A DNA stretch of 64,000 bases from Auanema rhodensis (GCA_964057225.1 OZ059894.1:22102476-22166475), one strand, 5' to 3'; shown: positions 9,780 to 23,819, numbered from the stretch's first letter. Notes: generated from the sequence alone by a model not told the origin. Translations and numbers: made by a program.

Positions 9780-10832
9780 GCTAAATTATTTTGAAATTTT
9801 TCGAAAAAATTTTTGTCAAAATGTTTTTGGAAGCAATGTTGAGTGTACATGGAAACTCAACATACACTAATGCATCATTTTTCAAACGATCATAACTAAT
9901 TTTTGTATTAAGCGTTTCTCAATGTAGTATAGTGCATTCGATGCGGATTTTTAAGCTGCGTCGATCTGTGTTATCAGATTTGCGCTAGCTTAAAAATGCA
10001 CCGAGATATCAACTGATATAAGTTCACACTTATATCCTCGATTTTCACCCTGAAGAATTAATTTTTTCGTTGAATAACATTGTCCATCGTCTTTGCCTTA
10101 AAAAAAGGAATCTAAAAACATCTACTTTTTGCTAAATTATTTTGAAATTTTTCGAAAAAATTTTTGTCAAAATGTTTTTGGAAGCAATGTTGAGTGTACA
10201 TGGAAACTCAACATACACTAATGCATCATTTTTCAAACGATCATAACTAATTTGTGTATTAAGCGTTTCTTGATGTAGTATAGTGCATTCGATGCGGATT
10301 TTTAAGCTGCGTCGATCTGTGTTATCAGATTTGCGCTAGCTTAAAAATGCACCGAGATATCAACTGATATAAGTTCACACTTATATCCTCGATTTTCACC
10401 CTGAAGAATTAATTTTTTCGTTGAATAACATTGTCCATCGTCTTTGCCTTAAAAAATGGAATCTAAAAACATCTACTTTTTGCTAAATTATTTTGAAATT
10501 TTTCGAAAAAATTTTTGTCAAAATGTTTTTGGAAGCAATGTTGAGTGTACATGGAAACTCAACATACACTAATGCATCATTTTTCAAACGATCATAACTA
10601 ATTTGTGTATTAAGCGTTTCTTGATGTAGTATAGTGCATTCGATGCGGATCTTTAAGCTGCGTCGATCTGTGTTATCAGATTTGCGCTAGCTTAAAAATG
10701 CACCGAGATATCAACTGATATAAGTTCACACTTATATCCTCGATTTTCACCCTGAAGAATTAATTTTTTCGTTGAATAACATTGTCCATCGTCTTTGCCT
10801 TGAAAAAAGAAATCTAAAAACATCTACTTTTT
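9780..10832. repeat. Contracted 3-monomer unit of the 5-mer HOR (M29-M31)
   Basis: M29 equals the first monomer of the 5-mer HOR and M30 equals its third. M31 combines the left part of the fourth type (GTTTCTTGATG, GATCTTT) with the tail of the fifth (GAAAAAAGAAATC). Two monomers are therefore missing relative to the full 1755-bp unit: the ATTATTTTTTT-bearing second, and one lost through the fusion. Confidence 0.8.
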
Positions 10833-12587
10833 GCTAAATTATTTTGAAATTTTTCGAAAAAATTTTTGTCAAAATGTTTTTGGAAGCAATGTTGAGTGTA
10901 CATGGAAACTCAACATACACTAATGCATCATTTTTCAAACGATCATAACTAATTTTTGTATTAAGCGTTTCTCAATGTAGTATAGTGCATTCGATGCGGA
11001 TTTTTAAGCTGCGTCGATCTGTGTTATCAGATTTGCGCTAGCTTAAAAATGCACCGAGATATCAACTGATATAAGTTCACACTTATATCCTCGATTTTCA
11101 CCCTGAAGAATTAATTTTTTCGTTGAATAACATTGTCCATCGTCTTTGCCTTAAAAAAAGGAATCTAAAAACATCTACTTTTTGCTAAATTATTTTGAAA
11201 TTTTTCGAAAAAATTTTTGTCAAAATGTTTTTGGAAGCAATGTTGAGTGTACATGGAAACTCAACATACACTAATGCATCATTTTTCAAACGATCATAAC
11301 TAATTTTTGTATTAAGCGTTTCTCAATGTAGTATAGTGCATTCGATGCGGATTTTTAAGCTGCGTCGATCTGTGTTATCAGATTTGCGCTAGCTTAAAAA
11401 TGCACCGAGATATCAACTGATATAAGTTCACACTTATATCCTCGATTTTCACCCTGAAGAATTATTTTTTTCGTTGAATAACATTGTCCATCGTCTTTGC
11501 CTTAAAAAAAGGAATCTAAAAACATCTACTTTTTGCTAAATTATTTTGAAATTTTTCGAAAAAATTTTTGTCAAAATGTTTTTGGAAGCAATGTTGAGTG
11601 TACATGGAAACTCAACATACACTAATGCATCATTTTTCAAACGATCATAACTAATTTGTGTATTAAGCGTTTCTTGATGTAGTATAGTGCATTCGATGCG
11701 GATTTTTAAGCTGCGTCGATCTGTGTTATCAGATTTGCGCTAGCTTAAAAATGCACCGAGATATCAACTGATATAAGTTCACACTTATATCCTCGATTTT
11801 CACCCTGAAGAATTAATTTTTTCGTTGAATAACATTGTCCATCGTCTTTGCCTTAAAAAATGGAATCTAAAAACATCTACTTTTTGCTAAATTATTTTGA
11901 AATTTTTCGAAAAAATTTTTGTCAAAATGTTTTTGGAAGCAATGTTGAGTGTACATGGAAACTCAACATACACTAATGCATCATTTTTCAAACGATCATA
12001 ACTAATTTGTGTATTAAGCGTTTCTTGATGTAGTATAGTGCATTCGATGCGGATCTTTAAGCTGCGTCGATCTGTGTTATCAGATTTGCGCTAGCTTAAA
12101 AATGCACCGAGATATCAACTGATATAAGTTCACACTTATATCCTCGATTTTCACCCTGAAGAATTAATTTTTTCGTTGAATAACATTGTCCATCGTCTTT
12201 GCCTTAAAAAATGGAATCTAAAAACATCTACTTTTTGCTAAATTATTTTGAAATTTTTCGAAAAAATTTTTGTCAAAATGTTTTTGGAAGCAATGTTGAG
12301 TGTACATGGAAACTCAACACACACTAATGCATCATTTTTCAAACGATCATAACTAATTTGTGTATTAAGCGTTTCTCAATGTAGTATAGTGCATTCGATG
12401 CGGATTTTTAAGCTGCGTCGATCTGTGTTATCAGATTTGCGCTAGCTTAAAAATGCACCGAGATATCAACTGATATAAGTTCACACTTATATCCTCGATT
12501 TTCACCCTGAAGAATTAATTTTTTCGTTGAATAACATTGTCCATCGTCTTTGCCTTGAAAAAAGAAATCTAAAAACATCTACTTTTT
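10833..12587. repeat. 5-monomer HOR, copy 1 (M32-M36, 1755 bp)
   Basis: Order of types: TTTTTGTATTAAGCG with CTCAATG (M32); the same with the private variant GAATTATTTTTTT at 11465 (M33); TTTGTGTATT with CTTGATG (M34); as M34 plus GATCTTT (M35); ACTCAACAC with the GAAAAAAGAAATC tail (M36). The private base at 11465 recurs at 13220 and 14975, exactly 1755 bp apart each time, which fixes the period. Confidence 0.92.
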
Positions 12588-14342
12588 GCTAAATTATTTT
12601 GAAATTTTTCGAAAAAATTTTTGTCAAAATGTTTTTGGAAGCAATGTTGAGTGTACATGGAAACTCAACATACACTAATGCATCATTTTTCAAACGATCA
12701 TAACTAATTTTTGTATTAAGCGTTTCTCAATGTAGTATAGTGCATTCGATGCGGATTTTTAAGCTGCGTCGATCTGTGTTATCAGATTTGCGCTAGCTTA
12801 AAAATGCACCGAGATATCAACTGATATAAGTTCACACTTATATCCTCGATTTTCACCCTGAAGAATTAATTTTTTCGTTGAATAACATTGTCCATCGTCT
12901 TTGCCTTAAAAAAAGGAATCTAAAAACATCTACTTTTTGCTAAATTATTTTGAAATTTTTCGAAAAAATTTTTGTCAAAATGTTTTTGGAAGCAATGTTG
13001 AGTGTACATGGAAACTCAACATACACTAATGCATCATTTTTCAAACGATCATAACTAATTTTTGTATTAAGCGTTTCTCAATGTAGTATAGTGCATTCGA
13101 TGCGGATTTTTAAGCTGCGTCGATCTGTGTTATCAGATTTGCGCTAGCTTAAAAATGCACCGAGATATCAACTGATATAAGTTCACACTTATATCCTCGA
13201 TTTTCACCCTGAAGAATTATTTTTTTCGTTGAATAACATTGTCCATCGTCTTTGCCTTAAAAAAAGGAATCTAAAAACATCTACTTTTTGCTAAATTATT
13301 TTGAAATTTTTCGAAAAAATTTTTGTCAAAATGTTTTTGGAAGCAATGTTGAGTGTACATGGAAACTCAACATACACTAATGCATCATTTTTCAAACGAT
13401 CATAACTAATTTGTGTATTAAGCGTTTCTTGATGTAGTATAGTGCATTCGATGCGGATTTTTAAGCTGCGTCGATCTGTGTTATCAGATTTGCGCTAGCT
13501 TAAAAATGCACCGAGATATCAACTGATATAAGTTCACACTTATATCCTCGATTTTCACCCTGAAGAATTAATTTTTTCGTTGAATAACATTGTCCATCGT
13601 CTTTGCCTTAAAAAATGGAATCTAAAAACATCTACTTTTTGCTAAATTATTTTGAAATTTTTCGAAAAAATTTTTGTCAAAATGTTTTTGGAAGCAATGT
13701 TGAGTGTACATGGAAACTCAACATACACTAATGCATCATTTTTCAAACGATCATAACTAATTTGTGTATTAAGCGTTTCTTGATGTAGTATAGTGCATTC
13801 GATGCGGATCTTTAAGCTGCGTCGATCTGTGTTATCAGATTTGCGCTAGCTTAAAAATGCACCGAGATATCAACTGATATAAGTTCACACTTATATCCTC
13901 GATTTTCACCCTGAAGAATTAATTTTTTCGTTGAATAACATTGTCCATCGTCTTTGCCTTAAAAAATGGAATCTAAAAACATCTACTTTTTGCTAAATTA
14001 TTTTGAAATTTTTCGAAAAAATTTTTGTCAAAATGTTTTTGGAAGCAATGTTGAGTGTACATGGAAACTCAACACACACTAATGCATCATTTTTCAAACG
14101 ATCATAACTAATTTGTGTATTAAGCGTTTCTCAATGTAGTATAGTGCATTCGATGCGGATTTTTAAGCTGCGTCGATCTGTGTTATCAGATTTGCGCTAG
14201 CTTAAAAATGCACCGAGATATCAACTGATATAAGTTCACACTTATATCCTCGATTTTCACCCTGAAGAATTAATTTTTTCGTTGAATAACATTGTCCATC
14301 GTCTTTGCCTTGAAAAAAGAAATCTAAAAACATCTACTTTTT
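12588..14342. repeat. 5-monomer HOR, copy 2 (M37-M41, 1755 bp)
   Basis: Same five types in the same order as copy 1. I noticed no difference between the two by eye, though a base-by-base alignment was not run. Confidence 0.92.
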
Positions 14343-16097
14343 GCTAAATTATTTTGAAATTTTTCGAAAAAATTTTTGTCAAAATGTTTTTGGAAGCAAT
14401 GTTGAGTGTACATGGAAACTCAACATACACTAATGCATCATTTTTCAAACGATCATAACTAATTTTTGTATTAAGCGTTTCTCAATGTAGTATAGTGCAT
14501 TCGATGCGGATTTTTAAGCTGCGTCGATCTGTGTTATCAGATTTGCGCTAGCTTAAAAATGCACCGAGATATCAACTGATATAAGTTCACACTTATATCC
14601 TCGATTTTCACCCTGAAGAATTAATTTTTTCGTTGAATAACATTGTCCATCGTCTTTGCCTTAAAAAAAGGAATCTAAAAACATCTACTTTTTGCTAAAT
14701 TATTTTGAAATTTTTCGAAAAAATTTTTGTCAAAATGTTTTTGGAAGCAATGTTGAGTGTACATGGAAACTCAACATACACTAATGCATCATTTTTCAAA
14801 CGATCATAACTAATTTGTGTATTAAGCGTTTCTTGATGTAGTATAGTGCATTCGATGCGGATTTTTAAGCTGCGTCGATCTGTGTTATCAGATTTGCGCT
14901 AGCTTAAAAATGCACCGAGATATCAACTGATATAAGTTCACACTTATATCCTCGATTTTCACCCTGAAGAATTATTTTTTTCGTTGAATAACATTGTCCA
15001 TCGTCTTTGCCTTAAAAAAAGGAATCTAAAAACATCTACTTTTTGCTAAATTATTTTGAAATTTTTCGAAAAAATTTTTGTCAAAATGTTTTTGGAAGCA
15101 ATGTTGAGTGTACATGGAAACTCAACATACACTAATGCATCATTTTTCAAACGATCATAACTAATTTGTGTATTAAGCGTTTCTTGATGTAGTATAGTGC
15201 ATTCGATGCGGATTTTTAAGCTGCGTCGATCTGTGTTATCAGATTTGCGCTAGCTTAAAAATGCACCGAGATATCAACTGATATAAGTTCACACTTATAT
15301 CCTCGATTTTCACCCTGAAGAATTAATTTTTTCGTTGAATAACATTGTCCATCGTCTTTGCCTTAAAAAATGGAATCTAAAAACATCTACTTTTTGCTAA
15401 ATTATTTTGAAATTTTTCGAAAAAATTTTTGTCAAAATGTTTTTGGAAGCAATGTTGAGTGTACATGGAAACTCAACATACACTAATGCATCATTTTTCA
15501 AACGATCATAACTAATTTGTGTATTAAGCGTTTCTTGATGTAGTATAGTGCATTCGATGCGGATCTTTAAGCTGCGTCGATCTGTGTTATCAGATTTGCG
15601 CTAGCTTAAAAATGCACCGAGATATCAACTGATATAAGTTCACACTTATATCCTCGATTTTCACCCTGAAGAATTAATTTTTTCGTTGAATAACATTGTC
15701 CATCGTCTTTGCCTTAAAAAATGGAATCTAAAAACATCTACTTTTTGCTAAATTATTTTGAAATTTTTCGAAAAAATTTTTGTCAAAATGTTTTTGGAAG
15801 CAATGTTGAGTGTACATGGAAACTCAACACACACTAATGCATCATTTTTCAAACGATCATAACTAATTTGTGTATTAAGCGTTTCTCAATGTAGTATAGT
15901 GCATTCGATGCGGATTTTTAAGCTGCGTCGATCTGTGTTATCAGATTTGCGCTAGCTTAAAAATGCACCGAGATATCAACTGATATAAGTTCACACTTAT
16001 ATCCTCGATTTTCACCCTGAAGAATTAATTTTTTCGTTGAATAACATTGTCCATCGTCTTTGCCTTGAAAAAAGAAATCTAAAAACATCTACTTTTT
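14343..16097. repeat. 5-monomer HOR, copy 3 (M42-M46, 1755 bp)
   Basis: Same order, except that the second monomer (M43, 14694-15044) carries TTTGTGTATT and CTTGATG typical of the third type while keeping the second type's marker at 14975. Unit length is unchanged, which points to a short conversion tract instead of a crossover. Confidence 0.9.
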
Positions 16098-18203
16098 GCT
16101 AAATTATTTTGAAATTTTTCGAAAAAATTTTTGTCAAAATGTTTTTGGAAGCAATGTTGAGTGTACATGGAAACTCAACATACACTAATGCATCATTTTT
16201 CAAACGATCATAACTAATTTTTGTATTAAGCGTTTCTCAATGTAGTATAGTGCATTCGATGCGGATTTTTAAGCTGCGTCGATCTGTGTTATCAGATTTG
16301 CGCTAGCTTAAAAATGCACCGAGATATCAACTGATATAAGTTCACACTTATATCCTCGATTTTCACCCTGAAGAATTAATTTTTTCGTTGAATAACATTG
16401 TCCATCGTCTTTGCCTTGAAAAATGAAATCTAAAAACATCTACTTTTTGCTAAATTATTTTGAAATTTTTCGAAAAAATTTTTGTCAAAATGTTTTTGGA
16501 AGCAATGTTGAGTGTACATGGAAACTCAACATACACTAATGCATCATTTTTCAAACGATCATAACTAATTTGTGTATTAAGCATTTCTCAATGTAGTATA
16601 GTGCATTCGATGCGGATTTTTAAGCTGCGTCGATCTGTGTTATCAGATTTGCGCTAGCTTAAAAATGCACCGAGATATCAACTGATATAAGTTCACACTT
16701 ATATCCTCGATTTTCACCCTGAAGAATTAATTTTTTCGTTGAATAACATTGTCTATCGTCTTTGCCTTGGAAAATGGAATCTAAAAACATCTACTTTTTG
16801 CTAAATTATTTTGAAATTTTTCGAAAAAATTTTTGTCAAAATGTTTTTGGAAGCAATGTTGAGTGTACATGGAAACTCAACATACACTAATGCATCATTT
16901 TTCAAACGATCATAACTAATTTTTGTATCAAGCGTTTCTTGATGTAGTATAGTGCATTCGATGCGGATTTTTAAGCTGCGTCGATCTGTGTTATCAGATT
17001 TGCGCTAGCTTAAAAATGCACCGAGATATCAACTGATATAAGTTCACACTTATATCCTCGATTTTCACCCTGAAGAATTAATTTTTTCGTTGAATAACAT
17101 TGTCTATCGTCTTTGCCTTGGAAAATGGAATCTAAAAACATCTACTTTTTGCTAAATTATTTTGAAATTTTTCGAAAAAATTTTTGTCAAAATGTTTTTG
17201 GAAGCAATGTTGAGTGTACATGGAAACTCAACATACACTAATGCATCATTTTTCAAACGATCATAACTAATTTTTGTATCAAGCGTTTCTTGATGTAGTA
17301 TAGTGCATTCGATGCGGATTTTTAAGCTGCGTCGATCTGTGTTATCAGATTTGCGCTAGCTTAAAAATGCACCGAGATATCAACTGATATAAGTTCACAC
17401 TTATATCCTCGATTTTCACCCTGAAGAATTAATTTTTTCGTTGAATAACATTATCCATCTTCTTTGCCTTGAAAAAAGGAATCTAAAAACATCTACTTTT
17501 TGCTAAATTATTTTGAAATTTTTCGAAAAAATTTTTGTCAAAATGTTTTTGGAAGCAATGTTGAGTGTACATGGAAACTCAACATACACTAATGCATCAT
17601 TTTTCAAACGATCATAACTAATTTTTGTATCAAGCGTTTCTTGATGTAGTATAGTGCATTCGATGCGGATTTTTAAGCTGCGTCGATCTGTGTTATCAGA
17701 TTTGCGCTAGCTTAAAAATGCACCGAGATATCAACTGATATAAGTTCACACTTATATCCTCGATTTTCACCCTGAAGAATTAATTTTTTCGTTGAATAAC
17801 ATTGTCCATCTTCTTTGCCTTGAAAAAAGGAATCTAAAAACATCTACTTTTTGCTAAATTATTTTGAAATTTTTCGAAAAAATTTTTGTCAAAATGTTTT
17901 TGGAAGCAATGTTGAGTGTACATGGAAACTCAACATACACTAATGCATCATTTTTCAAACGATCATAACTAATTTTTGTATTAAGCGTTTCTCAATGTAG
18001 TATAAGGCATTCGATGCGGATTTTTAAGCTGCGTCGATCTGTGTTATCAGATTTGCGCTAGCTTGAAAATGCACCGAGATATCAACTGATATAAGTTGAC
18101 ACTTATATCCTCGATTTTCACCCTGAAGAATTAATTTTTTCGTTGAATAACATTGTCCATCGTCTTTGCCTTAAAAACAGGAATCTAAAAACATCTACTT
18201 TTT
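16098..18203. repeat. Transitional monomers M47-M52
   Basis: Six 351-bp monomers between two HOR zones. M47 resembles the first type of the 5-mer but ends GAAAAATGAAATC. M48 has a private AAGCATTTC. M49-M51 introduce TATCAAGCG with CTTGATG, the combination that dominates to the right; M48 and M49 have TTGTCTATCG with the tail CTTGGAAAATGG, and M50 and M51 have CATCTTC. M52 introduces the GTATAAGGCATTC and GCTTGAAAATG pair seen up to 25.8 kb. Confidence 0.8.
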
Positions 18204-20309
18204 GCTAAATTATTTTGAAATTTTTCGAAAAAATTTTTGTCAAAATGTTTTTGGAAGCAATGTTGAGTGTACATGGAAACTCAACATACACTAATGCATC
18301 ATTTTTCAAACGATCAAAACTAATTTTTGTATTAAGCGTTTCTCAATGTAGTATAGTGCATTCGATGCGGATTTTTAAGCTGCGTCGATCTGTGTTATCA
18401 GATTTGCGCTAGCTTAAAAATGCACCGAGATATCAACTGATGTAAGTTCACACTTATATCCTCGATTTTCACCCTGAAGAATTAATTTTTTCGTTGAATA
18501 ACATTGTCTATCGTCTTTGCCTTGAAAAATGGAATCTAAAAACATCTACTTTTTGCTAAATTATTTTGAAATTTTTCGAAAAAATTTTTGTCAAAATGTT
18601 TTTGGAAGCAATGTTGAGTGTACATGGAAACTCAACATACACTAATGCATCATTTTTCAAACGATCATAACTAATTTTTGTATCAAGCGTTTCTTGATGT
18701 AGTATAGTGCATTCGATGCGGATTTTTAAGCTGCGTCGATCTGTGTTATCAGATTTGCGCTAGCTTAAAAATGCACCGAGATATCAACTGATATAAGTTC
18801 ACACTTATATCCTCGATTTTCACCCTGAAGAATTAATTTTTTCGTTGAATAACATTGTCCATCGTCTTTGCCTTAAAAAAAGGAATCTAAAAACATCTAC
18901 TTTTTGCTAAATTATTTTGAAATTTTTCGAAAAAATTTTTGTCAAAATGTTTTTGGAAGCAATGTTGAGTGTACATGGAAACTCAACATACACTAATGCA
19001 TCATTTTTCAAACGAACATAACTAATTTTTTTATCAAGCGTTTCTCAATGTAGTATAGTGCATTCGATGCGGATTTTTAAGCTGCGTCGATCTGTGTTAT
19101 CAGATTTGCGCTAGCTTAAAAATGCACCGAGATATCAACTGATGTAAGTTCACACTTATATCCTCGATTTTCACCCTGAAGAATTAATTTTTTCGTTGAA
19201 TAACATTGTCTATCGTCTTTGCCTTGAAAAATGGAATCTAAAAACATCTACTTTTTGCTAAATTATTTTGAAATTTTTCGAAAAAATTTTTGTCAAAATG
19301 TTTTTGGAAGCAATGTTGAGTGTACATGGAAACTCAACATACACTAATGCATCATTTTTCAAACGATCATAACTAATTTTTGTATCAAGCGTTTCTTGAT
19401 GTAGTATAGTGCATTCGATGCGGATTTTTAAGCTGCGTCGATCTGTGTTATCAGATTTGCGCTAGCTTAAAAATGCACCGAGATATCAACTGATATAAGT
19501 TCACACTTATATCCTCGATTTTCACCCTGAAGAATTAATTTTTTCGTTGAATAACATTGTCCATCGTCTTTGCCTTAAAAAAAGGAATCTAAAAACATCT
19601 ACTTTTTGCTAAATTATTTTGAAATTTTTCGAAAAAATTTTTGTCAAAATGTTTTTGGAAGCAATGTTGAGTGTACATGGAAACTCAACATACACTAATG
19701 CATCATTTTTCAAACGAACATAACTAATTTTTTTATCAAGCGTTTCTCAATGTAGTATAGTGCATTCGATGCGGATTTTTAAGCTGCGTCGATCTGTGTT
19801 ATCAAATTTGCGCTAGCTTAAAAATCCACCGAGATATCAACTGATATAAGTTCACACTTATATCCTCGATTTTCACCCTGAAGAATTAATTTTTTCGTTG
19901 AATAACATTGTCTATCGTCTTTGCCTTGAAAAATGGAATCTAAAAACATCTACTTTTTGCTAAATTATTTTGAAATTTTTCGAAAAAATTTTTGTCAAAA
20001 TGTTTTTGGAAGCAATGTTGAGTGTACATGGAAACTCAACATACACTAATGCATCATTTTTCAAACGATCAAAACTAATTTTTGTATTAAGCGTTTCTCA
20101 ATGTAGTATAGTGCATTCGATGCGGATTTTTAAGCTGCGTCGATCTGTGTTATCAGATTTGCGCTAGCTTAAAAATGCACCGAGATATCAACTGATGTAA
20201 GTTCACACTTATATCCTCGATTTTCACCCTGAAGAATTAATTTTTTCGTTGAATAACATTGTCCATCTTCTTTGCCTTGAAAAAAGGAATCTAAAAACAT
20301 CTACTTTTT
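18204..20309. repeat. Six monomers with 702-bp dimer pattern (M53-M58)
   Basis: M54-M55 (18555-19256) and M56-M57 (19257-19958) are two copies of a dimer: a TATCAAGCG/CTTGATG monomer followed by one with ACGAACATAAC and TTTTTTTATC. M53 and M58 at the edges share CGATCAAAACT, which removes a TAA in one plus-strand frame; each then contains a 65-codon stretch opened only by a TTG codon. That is a by-product of one substitution, not a gene. GATGTAAG in IR3 marks M53, M55 and M58. Confidence 0.82.
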
Positions 20310-21713
20310 GCTAAATTATTTTGAAATTTTTCGAAAAAATTTTTGTCAAAATGTTTTTGGAAGCAATGTTGAGTGTACATGGAAACTCAACATACACTAA
20401 TGCATCATTTTTCAAACGATCATAACTAATTTTTGTATCAAACGTTTTTCAATGTAGTATAGTGCATTCAATGCGGATTTTTAAGCTGCGTCGATCTGTG
20501 TTATCAGATTTGCGCTAGCTTAAAAATGCACCGAGATATCAACTGATATAAGTTCACACTTATATCCTCGATTTTCACCCTGAAGAATTAATTTTTTCGT
20601 TGAATAACATTGTCCATCGTCTTTGCCTTAAAAACAGGAATCTAAAAACATCTACTTTTTGCTAAATTATTTTGAAATTTTTCGAAAAAATTTTTGTCAA
20701 AATGTTTTTGGAAGCAATGTTGAGTGTACATGGAAACTCAACATACACTAATGCATCATTTTTCAAACGATCATAACTAATTTTTGTATTAAGCGTTTCT
20801 CAATGTAGTATAAGGCATTCGATGCGGATTTTTAAGCTGCGTCGATCTGTGTTATCAGATTTGCGCTAGCTTGAAAATGCACCGAGATATCAACTGATAT
20901 AAGTTCACACTTATATCCTCGATTTTCACCCTGAAGAATTAATTTTTTCGTTGAATAACATTGTCCATCTTCTTTGCCTTGAAAAAAGGAATCTAAATAC
21001 ATCTACTTTTTGCTAAATTATTTTGAAATTTTTCGAAAAAATTTTTGTCAAAATGTTTTTGGAAGCAATGTTGAGTGTACATGGAAACTCAACATACACT
21101 AATGCATCATTTTTCAAACGATCATAACTAATTTTTGTATCAAACGTTTTTCAATGTAGTATAGTGCATTCAATGCGGATTTTTAAGCTGCGTCGATCTG
21201 TGTTATCAGATTTGCGCTAGCTTAAAAATGCACCGAGATATCAACTGATATAAGTTCACACTTATATCCTCGATTTTCACCCTGAAGAATTAATTTTTTC
21301 GTTGAATAACATTGTCCATCGTCTTTGCCTTAAAAACAGGAATCTAAAAACATCTACTTTTTGCTAAATTATTTTGAAATTTTTCGAAAAAATTTTTGTC
21401 AAAATGTTTTTGGAAGCAATGTTGAGTGTACATGGAAACTCAACATACACTAATGCATCATTTTTCAAACGATCATAACTAATTTTTGTATTAAGCGTTT
21501 CTCAATGTAGTATAAGGCATTCGATGCGGATTTTTAAGCTGCGTCGATCTGTGTTATCAGATTTGCGCTAGCTTGAAAATGCACCGAGATATCAACTGAT
21601 ATAAGTTCACACTTATATCCTCGATTTTCACCCTGAAGAATTAATTTTTTCGTTGAATAACATTGTCCATCGTCTTTGCCTTAAAAAAAGGAATCTAAAA
21701 ACATCTACTTTTT
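20310..21713. repeat. Two copies of a 702-bp dimer (M59-M62)
   Basis: M59 and M61 share AAACGTTTTTCAATG and GCATTCAATGCGG; M60 and M62 share GTATAAGGC and GCTTGAAAATG. The marker AACGTTTTTC sits at 20441 and 21143, exactly 702 bp apart. M60 ends with CATCTTC and ATCTAAATAC, M62 does not. Confidence 0.88.
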
Positions 21714-23819
21714 GCTAAATTATTTTGAAATTTTTCGAAAAACTTTTTGTCAAAATGTTTTTGGAAGCAATGTTGAGTGTACATGGAAACTCAACATACA
21801 CTAATGCATCATTTTTCAAACGATCATAACTAATTTTTGTATCAAGCGTTTCTTGATGTAGTATAGTGCATTCGATGCGGATTTTTAAGCTGCGTCGATC
21901 TGTGTTATCAGATTTGCGCTAGCTTAAAAATGCACCGAGATATCAACTGATATAAGTTCACACTTATATCCTCGATTTTCACCCTGAAGAATTAATTTTT
22001 TCGTTGAATAACATTGTCTATCGTCTTTGCCTTGAAAAATGGAATCTAAAAACATCTACTTTTTGCTAAATTATTTTGAAATTTTTCGAAAAAATTTTTG
22101 TCAAAATGTTTTTGGAAGCAATGTTGAGTGTACATGGAAACTCAACATACACTAATGCATCATTTTTCAAACGATCATAACTAATTTTTGTATTAAGCGT
22201 TTCTCAATGTAGTATAAGGCATTCGATGCGGATTTTTAAGCTGCGTCGATCTGTGTTATCAGATTTGCGCTAGCTTGAAAATGCACCGAGATATCAACTG
22301 ATATAAGTTCACACTTATATCCTCGATTTTCACCCTGAAGAATTAATTTTTTCGTTGAATAACATTGTCCATCGTCTTTGCCTTAAAAAAAGGAATCTAA
22401 AAACATCTACTTTTTGCTAAATTATTTTGAAATTTTTCGAAAAAATTTTTGTCAAAATGTTTTTGGAAGCAATGTTGAGTGTACATGGAAACTCAACATA
22501 CACTAATGCATCATTTTTCAAACGATCATAACTAATTTTTGTATTAAGCGTTTCTCAATGTAGTATAAGGCATTCGATGCGGATTTTTAAGCTGCGTCGA
22601 TCTGTGTTATCAGATTTGCGCTAGCTTAAAAATGCACCGAGATATCAACTGATATAAGTTCACACTTATATCCTCGATTTTCACCCTGAAGAATTAATTT
22701 TTTCGTTGAATAACATTCTCCATCGTCTTTGCCTTAAAAAAAGGAATCTAAAAACATCTACTTTTTGCTAAATTATTTTGAAATTTTTCGAAAAAATTTT
22801 TGTCAAAATGTTTTTGGAAGCAATGTTGAGTGTACATGGAAACTCAACATACACTAATGCATCATTTTTCAAACGATCATAACTAATTTTTGTATCAAGC
22901 GTTTCTTGATGTAGTATAGTGCATTCGATGCGGATTTTTAAGCTGCGTCGATCTGTGTTATCAGATTTGCGCTAGCTTAAAAATGCACCGAGATATCAAC
23001 TGATATAAGTTCACACTTATATCCTCGATTTTCACCCTGAAGAATTAATTTTTTCGTTGAATAACATTGTCTATCGTCTTTGCCTTGAAAAATGGAATCT
23101 AAAAACATCTACTTTTTGCTAAATTATTTTGAAATTTTTCGAAAAAATTTTTGTCAAAATGTTTTTGGAAGCAATGTTGAGTGTACATGGAAACTCAACA
23201 TACACTAATGCATCATTTTTCAAACGATCATAACTAATTTTTGTATCAAGCGTTTCTTGATGTAGTATAGTGCATTCGATGCGGATTTTTAAGCTGCGTC
23301 GATCTGTGTTATCAGATTTGCGCTAGCTTAAAAATGCACCGAGATATCAACTGATATAAGTTCACACTTATATCCTCGATTTTCACCCTGAAGAATTAAT
23401 TTTTTCGTTGAATAACATTGTCCATCGTCTTTGCCTTAAAAAAAGGAATCTAAAAACATCTACTTTTTGCTAAATTATTCTGAAATTTTTCGAAAAAATT
23501 TTTGTCAAAATGTTTTTGGAAGCAATGTTGAGTGTACATGGAAACTCAACATACACTAATGCATCATTTTTCAAACGATCATAACTAATTTTTGTATCAA
23601 GCGTTTCTTGATGTAGTATAGTGCATTCAATGCGGATTTTTAAGCTGCGTCGATCTGTGTTATCAGATTTGCGCTAGCTTAAAAATGCACCGAGATATCA
23701 ACTGATATAAGTTCACACTTATATCCTCGATTTTCACCCTGAAGAATTAATTTTTTCGTTGAATAACATTGTCCATCGTCTTTGCCTTAAAAACAGGAAT
23801 CTAAAAACATCTACTTTTT
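20661..23819. repeat. 9-monomer HOR, copy A (M60-M68, 3159 bp)
   Basis: Private markers are repeated 3159 bp further right: ATCTAAATAC (20998 and 24157), AAAACTTTTTG (21743 and 24902), and ACATTCTCC (22718 and 25877). The copy ends in M68, a hybrid monomer whose left part has ATTATTCTG and whose right part has the GCATTCAATGCGG and AAAAACAGG of M59. Confidence 0.93.

Noticed and set aside
18215-18412. 65-codon plus-strand open frame at 18215, 19970 and 60686
   Set aside because: Also starts at TTG and is open only because CGATCATAAC is CGATCAAAAC in these three monomers, removing a TAA. Not a gene.
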